A DNA stretch of 64,000 nt from Orthonyx spaldingii (Eukaryota > Chordata > Aves > Passeriformes > Orthonychidae). A program made the position numbers and the translations under genes. Below, piece by piece: positions 12,645 to 26,320 of this stretch. How positions within the stretch are numbered: position 1 is the stretch's first letter; the number at the start of each line of letters is the position of its first letter. The notes under the pieces are model-generated. The model saw only the letters and a list, made by a program, of their open reading frames with translations, ran no database searches and was not told the DNA's origin. Location of the stretch: NCBI GenBank assembly GCA_013397795.1, contig VZTJ01005473.1, positions 327,587 through 391,586 of the forward strand, written 5' to 3'.

Positions 12645-15600
12645 CTTAGACTTCTTATGTACCAAAACTACTACTACCATCTTTCTTTAATTTTCATATG
12701 CCTTTATTAACAAGCCAATTGATTTAGACACCTGTTTGATCACCTACACTGGTCTTTTACACACTCCCAACAAACACACAGATAGTCTAATCAGACTTGA
12801 TTACTGTCTGAATCAGATATTGTGTGGTTTGTTTATGATTAGTTTTTCAGCTGGATATTTCCTCATGTACTGCCATGCCTGACTTTATAATACTTTAGCC
12901 CTTTTAACCAATCTCCCACATACACCTATAGTTCTCAGTAGAAATTTCAGCTCCTGCTGTGTTGGATGTCATTTCTTCAAGTTCTAGAACTCTGGTAATA
13001 AACCTAAAATGCAGTTTACTTAGACAGCCAACCTACGCTATCAGGGACCAGCACAACACTGAGACAGAGGCTCAATAAATGATACAGTTGTGCAATTCAT
13101 TACAAAGTCAGATGAGCTCTTTGTCATTTAAGTAGACAGGAGAGACTGACATTAAAATACAGTTCATTAAAAGTGAATTTGAGCCTCTGCATTCGCTGTA
13201 CCAAAACATCTGGAGACAGTCTAATTCTTACTGGAGTGCCTCAGAAAATATTTGAGCTTCTAACTAAGCACAGGGGATTTGCCAAGTAAAAGGTTGCCTT
13301 TTTTGTATCACTATATACTTGAGGAGGATTTATTTTTATGAATATCACAGTACCTCCCATCAACTGCAAAACCATGGACCCAGTACTGTGGCCTGTTTGT
13401 ATTAAGACACATTATTTCAGAAAATATTGCAAACTGTTTGCATTGGCAAGTTGTCCAGGAAAACATGCAGTTAAGCTCCTGTGTGTTCTTTACCTTAGTT
13501 TAAATATTTATCACTTTTGTCTAGGTATGAAAATAAAAAAATCTGTTTCCTGCTTTTGGCTATTCTGAACAGACGACGATATTTTTGTAACATTCTTCAT
13601 TCTTGACCCTCATGTTTCATTATTATTTGATACCTTTTTGGATCATTAGGACTACAGACAGGTCAGATAAAGTAAAGGAAAACTTTAAAGACTCAGTGAA
13701 CAGATCACAATCTAGCTCAAAGAACCCTTATAGATTGATAATCAGGTTTTCAAAGTGCCTTGGAAGCAGCTAACATCTGTTTTCTTAATGCTTTTCCCTT
13801 TTCTTTTACAGAAAACTTGCTACATTGTTATAAAAATAAAGCAAAGGAAAAAGAGTGAGAAAAAGTTAACTACTGAAATCAGCACATCAAGGCAGGTGGA
13901 TATACCAATGAAATTCTATACTGCTCTTTAGATGCACATTTATTGTGATTTGTGAATAGATCAGAGCTGTTTATTCAAGTTGAGCATATGTGGCTTCACA
14001 CTCTCTTTTGATCAGGAAAGGCACCATGAGAGGCAGAGCCATGAATGCTCATGTAGGATAGTTAGGACAGTTTGCATCGCCTGCTGATTTCAGAAGCCAA
14101 AGGAAAACACTCCAACAACAAAGCAAAGCAAACAATGGTATGTAGCTACACACTAGAAACACCAAAATCTTTCATTCCAGCCTTGATTTGCACTTGTCTA
14201 TTTAAGCTTGTTTAAATCATGAGATCTTTCCTGAGACCTTTCTTGAGAATTTATATTTTAAAGTATTTTAAATTCATGCTCAATCATCCATAGTAAAATA
14301 TATTCTAACTTACATAAGTTTGTAATACTGAAAAAATGTATTATGGGTTAATTTATGATCAGGAATGGAATGTCTTTGGGTTTTGGGGTGTTTTGTTGGT
14401 TTTTGTGAAAAAAAGCATCAAGCCTCACTATCTTTCATAACTCTGTCTGTCTTCTTATAGCTGGTATCCAGAAAGTTATTTCTAAATGTGTTTACTATTA
14501 ACTGTTAATTTTAATTCAGTAATTTTAATGATAGGCTTTTGCATTTAGCAAATGATGGAGCACGAACCACCCAAATTCACTGTGCTAATCACTTCACAGT
14601 TCAAAGGTAAACCTTACACTTTTTACAACAGTATCAGCTGCTGTCAAGATGTAAAACATATGTGCAAGCAAACAACATAATGCAATTAGTTAATTTTTGT
14701 AGATTTGCACAAGTGTTACCAAAGCAGAGCTTGATCCAAATACATTACAAAATTACAATGAAAAAAAATTATGCAAATTCTTGAATGTGCAAATATATTA
14801 CCTTTTATTTTTGATACCACTTATTTCTATATCACTGAACAAAAGAAGAAGATAAATTGTTCAGTATTCATACTTGAAGTGTTGGACAGAATGACTCCCT
14901 ATTGATTTTCCTGCTGCTGTTCTGTTGAGGGTACAATTGAAAGACATGCAAGTACTTTACAGTTTTCTAAAGGAAGTAAACATTTTGACACTGAAACACA
15001 GAACGAGACCTTGGAGGTAAAGCAGCTGAAGAACACAGAACACAGTAAATCAGTAGTCCTAACAGTGACTATCTGAGAAAGTATTTAATTGAAATTTGAA
15101 CAGCCATGTGGGCTGTAGGTATAGATGTGATCCAGTATCAAGTAGCGTTAGGGACTTTGCACTACTGAACTTGTTTCATACTGTTGTTTCATACCGTTTG
15201 AAAATGACCAAATGCAATTTCTTTCCACAGGTCCACAGATCCTCTCTTACCGTTCCCAGTTCTAGTATTAATTGCAACTCATTGCAATTATTAGCAGAAA
15301 TATAAGTGACCTTAGAACTCACAGTCTCCTGTGGTGTACATTGATGCTTTCCGAAAGTATAGTTGTGAGCACTATTTCTTCTAATTATCAATGCAACCGA
15401 TAAAACATATACAGAGCTGTTTAAATATCAAAAGCATCAAAACCTGTACTTTGCTTAAAATGTCTTTTTCTGTGATACTTACTTACAAAGTTACTTTTAT
15501 TGAATTTTCAAGTGTGACTTCACTGTCACACTGCTGTTGCCCTCAATAGCAGTCAATATTAGTATATTACTTTAATGAGTTTCTAGTAACCCAGAGTCCT

Positions 15601-18460
15601 AAGGCACAGCTGTGCTCCTGGAATCAAACATGCAATTCCCATAGATTTGAGTTATCAGAACTGCGTTGTTTCTTCTCCACCTCTTTATTTTTCTGGCACA
15701 TCAGGTTAGGGGGTTTTCCTCCCTTCTCTTTCCTCCACACTTTTCAAAGGAATGCAGTAAGAAAATATGATGTTTGGTGGTTCTATTGAGTGGTTGGGAG
15801 ACCTTGATATCTACTGGAGTCCAGCTATAAATATGGATAGAATGAACAAGTCAAAGCCCAACAGACTACAGGTTTTAACATGTGCAGGGTTTTTTTCAGG
15901 AAAACCTAAGCCAAGCTTGTTTATCAGTACACAGCTCCAGAGAAACGAACCTTAGCAACACCTGCTAATGAGCCTTGAGCACTTAATTTTTGCGAGTTTG
16001 GGGACCAGTTTACACATTCTCCTTAAGTTTCATTTGGCTGTGTGTGGAACATCTCTGCTTGAGCACTAAGGAGTATTCATATGATGCAGAGAGATTTACA
16101 AATAGCTTTTATGTTTGCCAGAAGTGCCGCTTCTTTTCACTGCCTATAAGAAAACTATTTCCCCTTCCTTGTTATACTGAGAGGTCAATCATGAACTCAA
16201 TCATTAATGAAGCTCAACAGTACCCAGCACAAAGCTCAAAGAGAGTATCACTTTCAGGCATCCACAGCAGGAGCAAATGGCCAATTCTGAAAGAGAAATC
16301 TGTTTAGAAAATGGGAAAAAGGAATTCTCTCACACTCTTTCCTAAGCACATATTTACTTTTTGATAGGCAGTGTTCAAGCACTTCTTGTAAAGATTACAT
16401 CTCTGTTTTCATAAAGATCAATTTCAAATGCCTTATTGTGCAGGGTGAAGGATATCAATGTTTCTCCCAGAAAAAAGAATATAAATTCATATACATTCCT
16501 CAGCTCTTTCCTTCCTATTCTCACCACCATAGCAAAACCACAAACCCACAGGGTGACAGCTATGTCTGTCTGTCTCCAACTACAGTTGTGCTTAGCCAAA
16601 TCCTTCAAAATTGTCAGAGCTGTGTCAGAAGGAAGACAACATTGAGCACACAGAACAGAAGTGAGGGGCAAAAACCTTAAGTCTCAGAAATGGAAAATGT
16701 AGTTGTGCACCAAAATGAAAGACTTTTAGTGAAATTTCTATTTTTTATCTACAGATTCACTTCCAAATTGCCTATATCTTTTGTAGACTTAAGAGGTAAC
16801 ACATATTTGGTTTAGGTATTTTTAATTAAATTTTGTTTCATAATTCCCAGTCACACTTCTGTCAAATGTGGAGTTCAAGGCCTTGTCTTTCACTAAAACT
16901 GTTCCACCAAACATTAACAATATTTCAGTAGACGGATACACAGATGCAATTATAACAAGCAGTGACCGGTTAAACAAATCCTACATTATTCCAGGCACTT
17001 TGGATAGTTGAAAAAATTCTCTTGCATAATCAATAAAACTCTTTAGAAGGAATATTGCCTCTTCATCCACACTGATTTTATTTAGAAAAAACAAAGTTTG
17101 AGAGAAATAGAACCATTCAATACTGATTAATATTGGGAAAGGAATCTATGCATATACTTAATTTTCTGGAAAGTCATTGCAGGTTTTTTGATGCAACCGA
17201 AAAGAAAATGTTATTCGGAATGTGGGTTCCTCCTTCTCTAAACTCCACAGAGAAATACGTATCAGGTTTCAACATAATAATGAAAGAAAAAAAAACATGG
17301 GGGAGGAGAGGGGGAAGGGATAAAATGTTCTTTCAAAGGAATAAATAAAATCCATCTAGAAAGTTGGCTGCTTCATTTAACATAAGCTGTTTGCCTGGCT
17401 AGGTCTGGGGAAAACTCATCAATGTGTGGCACTTTTTTGACTCTTCTCTGCTGATCAGATCTCCATCAGCCAAAACTCAAGCTAAATGAACTGGAAATCA
17501 TCCTGATTTCCTAAACATCATCATCACATAACATAGTTTCTAAAAATACCAGCTGACCTATCACGTGTATGACCTGTGGCCTTTAGTTGGATGGGACTAA
17601 GCTACTGCAATCAGCTAATCCCTACATAAATATTTTCCTGTTGCATAGCAAGACATTTAAAAATCAAGCTTGAATCAGAGATTCAGAGCATCTTGGTGAC
17701 TGTGGGAAGGGACAGGAAGGTAATTCTTTTTTTTGTTTCAGTTTTATTCCATTTGCCTATATGAGAGGTACTTATACCTACTTGTCTGGCGCTGTTACTT
17801 TTCAAAAACAGTCTGGCTTCTAGCTCGATTCACAAGCAGTACTTTGCTGTCTTATGGTTTGTTTAGTGATGAGAAAGATGATGGGTAAAAATAGGAGCAC
17901 GGCTTTTGCGAAACACACATCATGAAAGCGCTCTTTTACAAAGGACTTTCAAGACATGCCTGCTGTAAATTAATGCATGGGTCTAATTCATTGCTATTTC
18001 CTATAACCAGAGAGTTAATTAATTAATTTTCATGTGCTTTCATGTTTTTATCTTATCAGGTTTTCAGGTTTATCCTGGGTTCTCCCACTTAGTCCAGAGA
18101 ACCTGCACCACTAGATGTCACTGCAAGCAGAACATTGGGAATCGCACACTCATACGGAATTTACAGTCTCCTGCTTTATTGCTATATTTTTATAAAAACA
18201 AACGTTAGAAAGAAATTATTTTCTAGTCATATTTACTTTCTCATTTAGTCGAAGGTGAGTAGCTGCCAAATTTGAAATACACATTGAATCCCCAGTATCT
18301 GAATCTAAAGATATGAGTGAAAGCATTGATGATGTAAGAGTTGAAGGATGGGGATGATTACACAAGCTTCCAGTACCTTATTTACAACCTGATAACGTCC
18401 TGCACCACAGTTAGTTTATTATTATTTCTCAAAAAACATTGCAAGTCTCTGTCTCATTAG
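12645..18460. other. Non-coding AT-rich DNA, no gene seen
   Basis: Open frames here are at most about 105 codons and none has family features. Polypyrimidine-AG words that could be splice acceptors occur (near 13800 and 15230), but no credible coding sequence follows them. Short purine-rich (17281-17325) and T-rich tracts are present. Several small AT-rich pieces, such as the TTAATTAATTAATT run near 18013-18030, could bind homeodomain factors but are not distinctive. Confidence 0.6.
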
Positions 18461-18600
18461 AGAGCAGAAGTAGCACACCGATTAATGTGCATATGCTACA
18501 ACATTAATTAGAGAATAAGATTTTGTAGAAGATTGATAATTTCATAGTGACAATTGTAGCTGCAATTAACTGAATCATTTCTGGAAATCTTCTGATGAGA
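18461..18600. promoter_or_regulatory. Candidate conserved non-coding element (homeodomain/octamer motifs)
   Basis: This segment carries clustered words typical of vertebrate developmental enhancers: GATTAATG, TGCATATGC, CATTAATTAG, GATTGATAA and CAATTAAC within about 140 bases, with no simple-sequence structure. That is only a motif impression. Conservation cannot be measured here, and AT-rich DNA yields such words by chance. Confidence 0.25.
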
Positions 18601-21600
18601 CAAAATGAAGAGAAATGAAAAAACCACCAAGATCCAGCTTGAGGTAGAAAGAAGGCAGGGGTTATCTTCAGCATAAGACAAAAGTGCCTCTCAACAAAGT
18701 GGAATTTGCACTATGATTTTGCAATTATATTCCATTGTCTGCACTGGCTTCTAATGGAGAAAAAGAAAAATCAAGCCACATCTAAAAATAATTAGCTTTT
18801 TTTTAACAACAAACAAAGGTTCCAATCAGTAATATAAGCAATCAGCAGATAAAATGTCCTTAATAATAGGATAGTGGCAACAGAATAATAGTAGGGAAAA
18901 TAACTATTCAAATTACTCTGCTCAACTGACATTTAATAAATTCATATTTAAAAAATGACATTTAGAGAACTAGATGATAATGCAAATGAGGGCTATATTT
19001 ATGAAGGGGTGAAAAAACAGCTTCTAGTCTCAAGTATAAGAAAATCCTAGGTTTTGGTACCTGGTAAAAAATATCAAAACTTGCTGATGGATAGTGATCT
19101 GGTGCAATTGTATACTATTTGGAGCTAAATGCCATGTATTCTCCATCTGCCCTTACTGGCACGGCAGAAATAACTTTCTAGCACTGGCTTGTTCTTGCTT
19201 ATCCACGTCGCCCTCTTGACACGAGGTGCTGTTTTCCAAATATAAAATGGTCCAATAGGCCAGAAGGAGCTGCTGTAATTTATGTGCTTGGACACTGCAT
19301 TGTGCCAAACAGGAGCTTGACTCCTAATGTTCCTATCATAATTCAGAATGTGGATTGCTCTGTTCCTTTATGAATATATATTTTACATTTCTATCCTGCC
19401 TCACAGTTCCCACTATAACAAGGATATTACATTTCTTTAAGAGTACTTTCATTGTCTGAAACAGTCTTTTCAGATTTAGAAGAGGCTTTTTGCATTCCCT
19501 TTTGCTCAACCACAAAAAACCCAGGAGGAACATTTTCAGCAACATAATAAAACTTACTTCATAGCATTCAAAATGCAGCGCAGTGGTGGTGCTGCCCTCC
19601 ATCCACTCACCTGTCCTGGAGTGAGGAATCCAGAGAATTCCCTTGAGCCAAGTCATGTTTTTGTCTCTCACCGCATTTTCCCAATTAATATTTAAAAAAA
19701 TCCCAAACCAAAAGTTTGACACTGGCTTGCATTTCATTGTTACTGACAGCAATGTTGTACTCCTAGCACTTCATTGCTAAATGGGACTACTCGGTTTTTA
19801 ACCTGATCCAAAATTCCAGGTGATGCCTGCTAATGGATTACTTTGTCTCAGACTATGATACAGATGCTCCCTCAGTATCCCCCAGTTTTCCTGCTCCCCC
19901 ACTATCCCCAAAAAGGATGATATTGTTGTTCTTGGGGAGGTTGTTTTTAAAGAAAGGATGTCTTTGTTTAGCACCAGTCAGTGCTGAGTATTAAGTGACA
20001 ATGACTTCATCGAATGTTGGGTTGAAGGCAGAGAGTTCATTTAATATTTGTAGACAGTCTCTATCTATTTAAAAATGAAAGTGACTTATCTTTCAGCTAT
20101 ACCCTTGAATTATATTACAAAACCAGAGGTGTTACGTGTGCAGTCAAACAACCTTAGGTTTTCCTCAGGGAACATCGTAATTAAATCTTAAACAAATTTT
20201 AAGAAGCCTAAGCCTTGCATCATACTCAGCTTGCAAGTCTTCTCATTACACAGTTGAGATTACATCCTCTTAATAGAAAAGCCATTTCCACTTCGTCAGA
20301 ACACAAAAGTTAATTAGAGCTTCAAAATGCATGGTGGAATCTCAGATAAAAAAATCACCAATACATAAATCAAAACAAAGTGATCAATACAGCTGCTGTA
20401 ATACTTGTGGCATTCATTCCAATATCTAGATAAAAATCCCAGATAAAAACATCTCAAAATGAAATAATCAACATCAATTTTTTAAATCACATTGAAAAGC
20501 TTTCAGACTGTTTAAGACTCATGACTCCAATTGATTGAGGACTTCAGGCATGCCACTTAATTGCAGAAACAAACTCCAACCCGTTTGTTGGAGTTTAACT
20601 TAGTAATTTCTTATTTCAACGTATCAATAAAGCAATATTCAGTGAATTTAAAACTCTTGAAATATAATCTGTAAAAGTCTGGAAATCACCTTGAAAACCT
20701 GGCACTTGAGAAGAAAGGAAGAATTCAATCTCTCACAATCAACACCACAGCACATTTTCTAGAGATTCTTGGAAGTTCATGCTCAGGTGTGGCCTATACC
20801 AGGGTATGACTGTAACTTTTTTTTATTTGGAGTAGTTTCAGTTCTGGTTGCATTTCACTAATGGATTTTAAGCCATTCCCTCCCCCCCATCCCAACCCCT
20901 CCCCTCCCCACTGAGTCTTCCCCAGCTCAGATAAAAACATTAAACATAACTGTTAAACCTTAGATTACAAAATACTGTATAAGACTAATCATAGATATTT
21001 ATAGTCTGCACAAACTTTGTTTGCTCATCCATGGCAAGCATTTAATAAAGCTAGTTCATCTGGAAAGAAGTTAAATTAAATAATCCAAAATGAATGTGAT
21101 GCATATTCAGAAAAATATGGTGTTCAGAACTAACAATAATGAAATTTAAGCCTTAGGAAAAAAAAAAAAAACCAAACTACAACAAAGTCTGTAATTTATT
21201 TCATTCTTTGCCCCATTTATTTCTTCCTACCACCAAGGGGGGGAAAAAAAAAGGCTAATAAGTTACCAGCTTGGTATTTTTTTTTTTTTAATAGAAGTTC
21301 TGATAATTGTCCCTTTGTATTTAAGTGCCAGCTAAGATTAGAAGAAGGATGTATGTATGTAATGGATGTATGTAAACTATAAATTCAGAAATCCAAAAGT
21401 ATGACAATTTCCTCCCAGTAAAAGACCCAAAATGCTGAAACTTGTCAACCCATTCCCTGCTACAAACACTCCATACTGAAGCCAACAGCCTAAGGACCCA
21501 GATGAGAAATGTGGAGAGTCCTACTGTGTAGTGGCACTCTTCTATTGTCTGTAACAATTAAATCCACATCAGTAATAACAATCCTGCAATTTGACTGTTA

Positions 21601-22940
21601 GCCTTTGAATGCAATAGCAATATACTCATCTTTTCACATGAGGAGTGTTTCCTCTGTGGCTGTAAAATGATGTATGACACCACGTTGTACTATCTAACTC
21701 AGCTATGAAGTTGTTGGTACACACTGAGATCAGGTAGAAACTCCTTCAGGCCAAAGAAAGGCGAGGATTTCATTTCATGTATTGTATTAACAAAAGAGGT
21801 CACAATTATCAACCTTACGATACTTTCAGGAGAGCACACAAGAGGGAAGACAATACATATTAATATTACCCTACAACTTCAGAGACCTTAAAAAGCAATT
21901 ATCTGCCACAAACATTCCTACTGCTTGATGCTATTTATCATAGAACAGTTTCTAACTTAAGGCATGGTACTCCCTTTTTTTATACCTTTTTATACCTTTG
22001 AAGGCTTACTTCTGCAGTGCCCTGTATCATACTATCATAATATAAAGCATATAAAGTCATATTTTATACTGTAAAATTTAATACACTAGCATAAGATTTT
22101 TTTATTTTTTTTTTTTAATTTAAGAGCCTGTGATTTTTTTGCAAGAGACTGTGATTCATGGTAACTTTAGGAGTAAAATGAAAATCAAGAGTTACGAACT
22201 GGATATGGAAAGTTCTGTCATTCAGAGATGCAGACATTTCATGCCAGCAATTGGGGCATTCCGAACTGACAAAATGTCACTTTTCCTTCAAAGAAGTGGA
22301 AGGAAAGAAAGAATCATCATGACCCAAAAGATACCTCCACATTTTTGCAGCCAGGATTGAAGAGTTAAAATGACAGGAATTATTCCATTTTTGATGGGTG
22401 CTCATGAGACCTTCAGCATACTCACACATCCCAGAAGATGCTGAGATAGTTATACTTTGTTTGAAAAACAAAGTTACTATGGATTTTCTTAATAATTTTT
22501 GTCTCACTCTCCTCTTAACAACAACTGCATTAAAACTTCTGTTCTTCAACAATTCTCTTTGCTTCTTGTAAGTGTCAATTTATCAGGATAAAAAATAGCA
22601 TTAATATATTGTTTAATAGTGTTTGTGCTTTTCTTCTATTCCAAACTTAATTTAAATTAATAGTGATACCTATACATTTTATAGGTGGTGAGTAAAAAAA
22701 TACCACCTTATACTTACTGACAGATCTGAATTTTAGATCAGCTTGTCTCATTACATCTGTGGTAGATCTGGGGCATTCTATCTACTCTGACAGGTTTAGC
22801 TTCTGCTGAGCAACATCCCTCTGAACCTGCCAGTGTTCAGATTCGGGGCACACACTTGCTGCAGGTGGCTGGAAAACTATACTGGGATTTATGGGATTCA
22901 TTTCCCTTTAATGGAACACTTTCTCTATAACCTTAGTGTT
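18601..22940. other. Non-coding AT-rich DNA, no gene seen
   Basis: A 138-codon minus-strand frame (19336-19752) has no recognisable domain. The stretch holds a C-rich pyrimidine tract (20876-20910), a poly-A run (21158-21171), a G7A9 run (21237-21252), a poly-T run (21277-21289) and a T-rich run near 22098-22118. No RNA gene or transposon was recognised. Confidence 0.6.
20876..20910 (+). repeat. C-rich pyrimidine tract
   Basis: An almost pure C/T stretch with several CCCC runs on the plus strand, so G-runs on the minus strand. It could form a G-quadruplex-like or triplex structure, but length and spacing are irregular. Confidence 0.8.
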
Positions 22941-22985
22941 TTGATTGCATATGCATAATCCAATTAATTGCTAATGACAAAAGTG
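22941..22985. promoter_or_regulatory. Candidate regulatory element: octamer-like plus TAATTA motifs
   Basis: Within 45 bases there is the palindrome TGCATATGCA, an octamer-like ATGCATAAT, the palindrome CAATTAATTG and CTAATGAC. The packing of POU-like and homeodomain-like sites is denser than in the surrounding DNA. Conservation would have to be shown by alignment; function is inferred only from motifs. Confidence 0.3.
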
Positions 22986-25939
22986 AGTCCTTCCCATCCC
23001 AAACGAACCTGTTCATATTTTTTTAGGTAAAAATGCAATGAGCCCTGACCCTCATAATGAAAGGCACTTGGAATGGGCAACACACAGAGATTTTCCATAC
23101 TGGTGTTGGATAGCCACCTCTGGTGTGCCTACATTAGGGCTCTGTTTCGGGTCATGAGTTTTGTTTGGTTTGTTTTTACTGCTCATTTCACAGTTAAATC
23201 TGGTGCATCATGTGAGCCAAAGTACAGTCAGGAGGCAGAGTGCACACACAAGATGCCTTTCACTGGGAAGGAAGCTAGAAGGTGTGCCAGAATTGCACAT
23301 AAATCCCTCCCATCCAGAAGGAGTGTTCCATTTGGAAAACCAGCCTAGAATAGCATAGGATATAATCTCTGTAAAAAAAAAAAAGTGTTAGTAAATGCCA
23401 TGCCCAAGACAACATCTCTTTTTCATTCTTTAGCCTGCACTGCCTCCTAAGGTGGACTTTGTCACTGAGGATTGCCATGGCCTATAAAGATTGGTTTGGC
23501 ATTTTTTTTTAAAGCTCCGAAAAGAAAGTTTTAATGTTGGTTTACAGATAAGTATCATTTTTATATCCTAGCAGAATTCCAGTTGCAGAAGCACGGTCTA
23601 GTCTTCAAACATGACTTGAGTTTCCAGCAGTCTCCCTCCTAGGAAAGCAGTTCTTGGGGTAGTCTTAGCGCCACTGCTCAAAACCAAAAAACTTGGTTTA
23701 CTTCCTTACATCCACTTCAGTCACACCACTTGTGATAAAAACCAACAACAAAATACCAACAAAACCTGAATATGAGTCACTTACTGTCGTGCATAAATTA
23801 TTACTTGAAACTGGAAAATGTGCTTTCATCAAGGATGCTGGAACAATAGTTAATATTTTTATGAAGTAATCCTTGTATCACTGACTTCAAATTGGCCATG
23901 AAATATTGTAATTCTAGGGATCTGGATACTGTCAGAGCATATTTTCCAATTTAACTTCAATATTCAGCTCACGTAATCTACAATTTAATGATAGTGGAGA
24001 AGATAATCTTGAACTGTTCTTCAGGAAGATCGAGAGCACTTTGAAAGCTATTAATATCATTAGTATTTGCTGTGCATGCTAACACATCATCTCCTTTATT
24101 TTTACTGCTAAAGTATAACCCTTCAGAAGGGGAACAAGTCAACTACATCCAAAAGTTCTAATGTGCCAAAACACGAGGCAGATTAGCTGCCAAAGGCCCT
24201 TCAGATTCAGGGGTATCCTAAATCAGATCCAACACCACGCAAGCGCAGCACAATTCAAATTCCAGCTTTTGCCCTGGAACATGGCATGGCTAAACGTGTG
24301 CAAAGGCCCCGAAGTCTTGGATAACTGAGGACCATTAGGTATGTTCAGTTCTCAAGCTCAAAAATTCTTTTTAGCATTTTACCTATCATCTCTATTCTAT
24401 ATGGTGTTTTTAATACTTTTCAAATGCAAGTTATGGAAATCTTGTCTTTTTCAGGCTATTACCATATGAACTTTCTCCTTAGAACCTTTTATTTTACTTT
24501 TTATTCCCCCCTCCATTCCCAATTATTAGGGAAACAGCAGTATGGAGCGAGAGGAAATTACAGGCAGCCAAGTATTAGAGACATAAAGGATGGGAGAACA
24601 TAACAGGTGTAAAGATACAGAGAAACTATTTAGTTTTTTCAGTAAATAATGTCAAATCCAACGTCTAGTGAGATATTTATTTGGTTTTATATGGACAGGA
24701 TATGATCCTTCTGAAATGTCTAACAAGCTTCATATTCTTAAATAAAGGAAAACAGAATTTGTGTGTCCTGGTGTACACATACAGAAATTAAAATGCATCT
24801 ACATGGAAACATGCAAATCGCTGTAATTGCAAGTGGTTAACATGCTGAGCAGGTTCCTACAATGTTTTTCCAGCATGTTAGTAAGATTAAATTTAAAATC
24901 AGCCATACATCTCTCTATTCTTACATCTAGTGGCAGAAACTTCAATGTTAATAACCTCTTAAGGTTATACACTACCTGGATACCTGCCTTACTTAACTTA
25001 TTTTCAGCTTGTTGTCAAATTCACACTCCCTAGCCTTTATTTCAAAATGAAGGAATCACATGCATGTTTTTCTGTGTATCAGTATTCCCTGTCAGGCTCA
25101 CAGTCCTGGAGACCTCACCTTATGGACATCAAGACTGAAGTGGATAAGCCATTGTTACATTAGAAAACAAATACAAATAAGCAAAAATATACTTTTCATT
25201 CTTTCTTCACTCAGTTATTGTTCTAGCAGAAGTTAGAAGTTCATCATTGAAAGTCTTGGAAATAAAGAGAAAACACCATTCTGTAAATTGTACTATAAAC
25301 AAAATAAATGTTTCCTAGAAACTTGATAGTTCTGAAAAATCAGGACAGAAAAGGATTCCCTTGGAATGCACTATTTATGGATAGTACAGACAGTACTCTA
25401 CAGGAAATTAAATGTTTGGTTTTCAAGGTGAGTTTTGGTGGGATCTTTTTATTCCTTTTTACACATACGTGTGATTTGTTTCATAAATGTGAAACTGCAA
25501 GGAAAAAGGTGTATTTTTTTCCTTAATAATGCAAGTATTGATAATACTGCCAAAATTTACACCATGAGATCATGGAACAACCCCACAGAGGCAACTGTCT
25601 CCAGAGGCATTAGCCTATATATGGATCATATCCCAAAGCATTTCTGCATGGCCAATTTTAAGGGAGAAGTGATGTTCCTGTTATTGCCAGCACTGAGGGC
25701 TACTCAGAGAAATAAAACACACATACAAAAGATACACACAGAGCGAGACAACTCGCTGAACTCCCTTCTGACGCAGAAATAGCGGTGGGACAGCCTCTTC
25801 CTTCACCAACACCGCTTGATATTGGAACAGGAAGAACTGTCCAGCTGTACCCCAGAGAACATCTGCACACACACACGTAGACAACACACACAGACCTGAC
25901 AGCAGCACTCTGCAAAACCAAGCCTGTCTTTACTAGGGG
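22986..25939. other. Non-coding DNA, no gene seen
   Basis: No exon, RNA gene or recognisable transposon was found. Frames up to 115 codons (25435-25782) show no domain. Short CA-rich runs lie at 25865-25890. Confidence 0.6.
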
Positions 25940-26320
25940 TGCTTTCAAGCTTTGCCAGTTCTGTCCCCAGCAGTCCCTCAGCACATCACTGAAAATAACT
26001 TTGTAAAACCCTCGTTGTTAGGCTGCAGCACCACATCTTTGCAGAAGCTCTGTCCGCACAGCGCTTCCAGCGGCACCAGGGCTCCTGTGAGTGCCGGCCG
26101 AGCTCGGCCCCATGCCAGCCCTGCAAGGCACTGCCCCCACAGCCTGCCATGGGCACCCTGCTCAGGGACACAGCCACTCTCCCACCCTGTGTCCCTGTGG
26201 TGTCCCCAGCAGCCCTCCTGCAAGAGCAGCCACCCCTCGGCTCCGCTACCCCGGCCTGCACGCGGCTCTACCACACACATTTCCCAGTGGCACAACACTA
26301 GTGATTCCTGTTTAATACTG
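25940..26320. other. GC- and CpG-rich patch
   Basis: This is the most CpG-dense patch noticed outside the minus-strand LTR at 37.4-38.5 kb. I count about a dozen CpGs between 26010 and 26275, in two clusters (26054-26106 and 26238-26273), in a region rich in CCAGC and GCCC words. Both strands are open for 90-137 codons, but the translations are proline- and alanine-rich composition without a domain. It may be a small CpG island with a promoter for a non-coding transcript, an exon of an unrecognised gene, or an old GC-rich repeat. No TATA box or clear splice sites decide between these. Confidence 0.35.

Noticed and set aside
13795..13815. Polypyrimidine-CAG, like a splice acceptor
   Set aside because: The following sequence has early stops and no coding character.
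19336..19752. 138-codon minus-strand frame
   Set aside because: No recognisable domain and no flanking exon signals.
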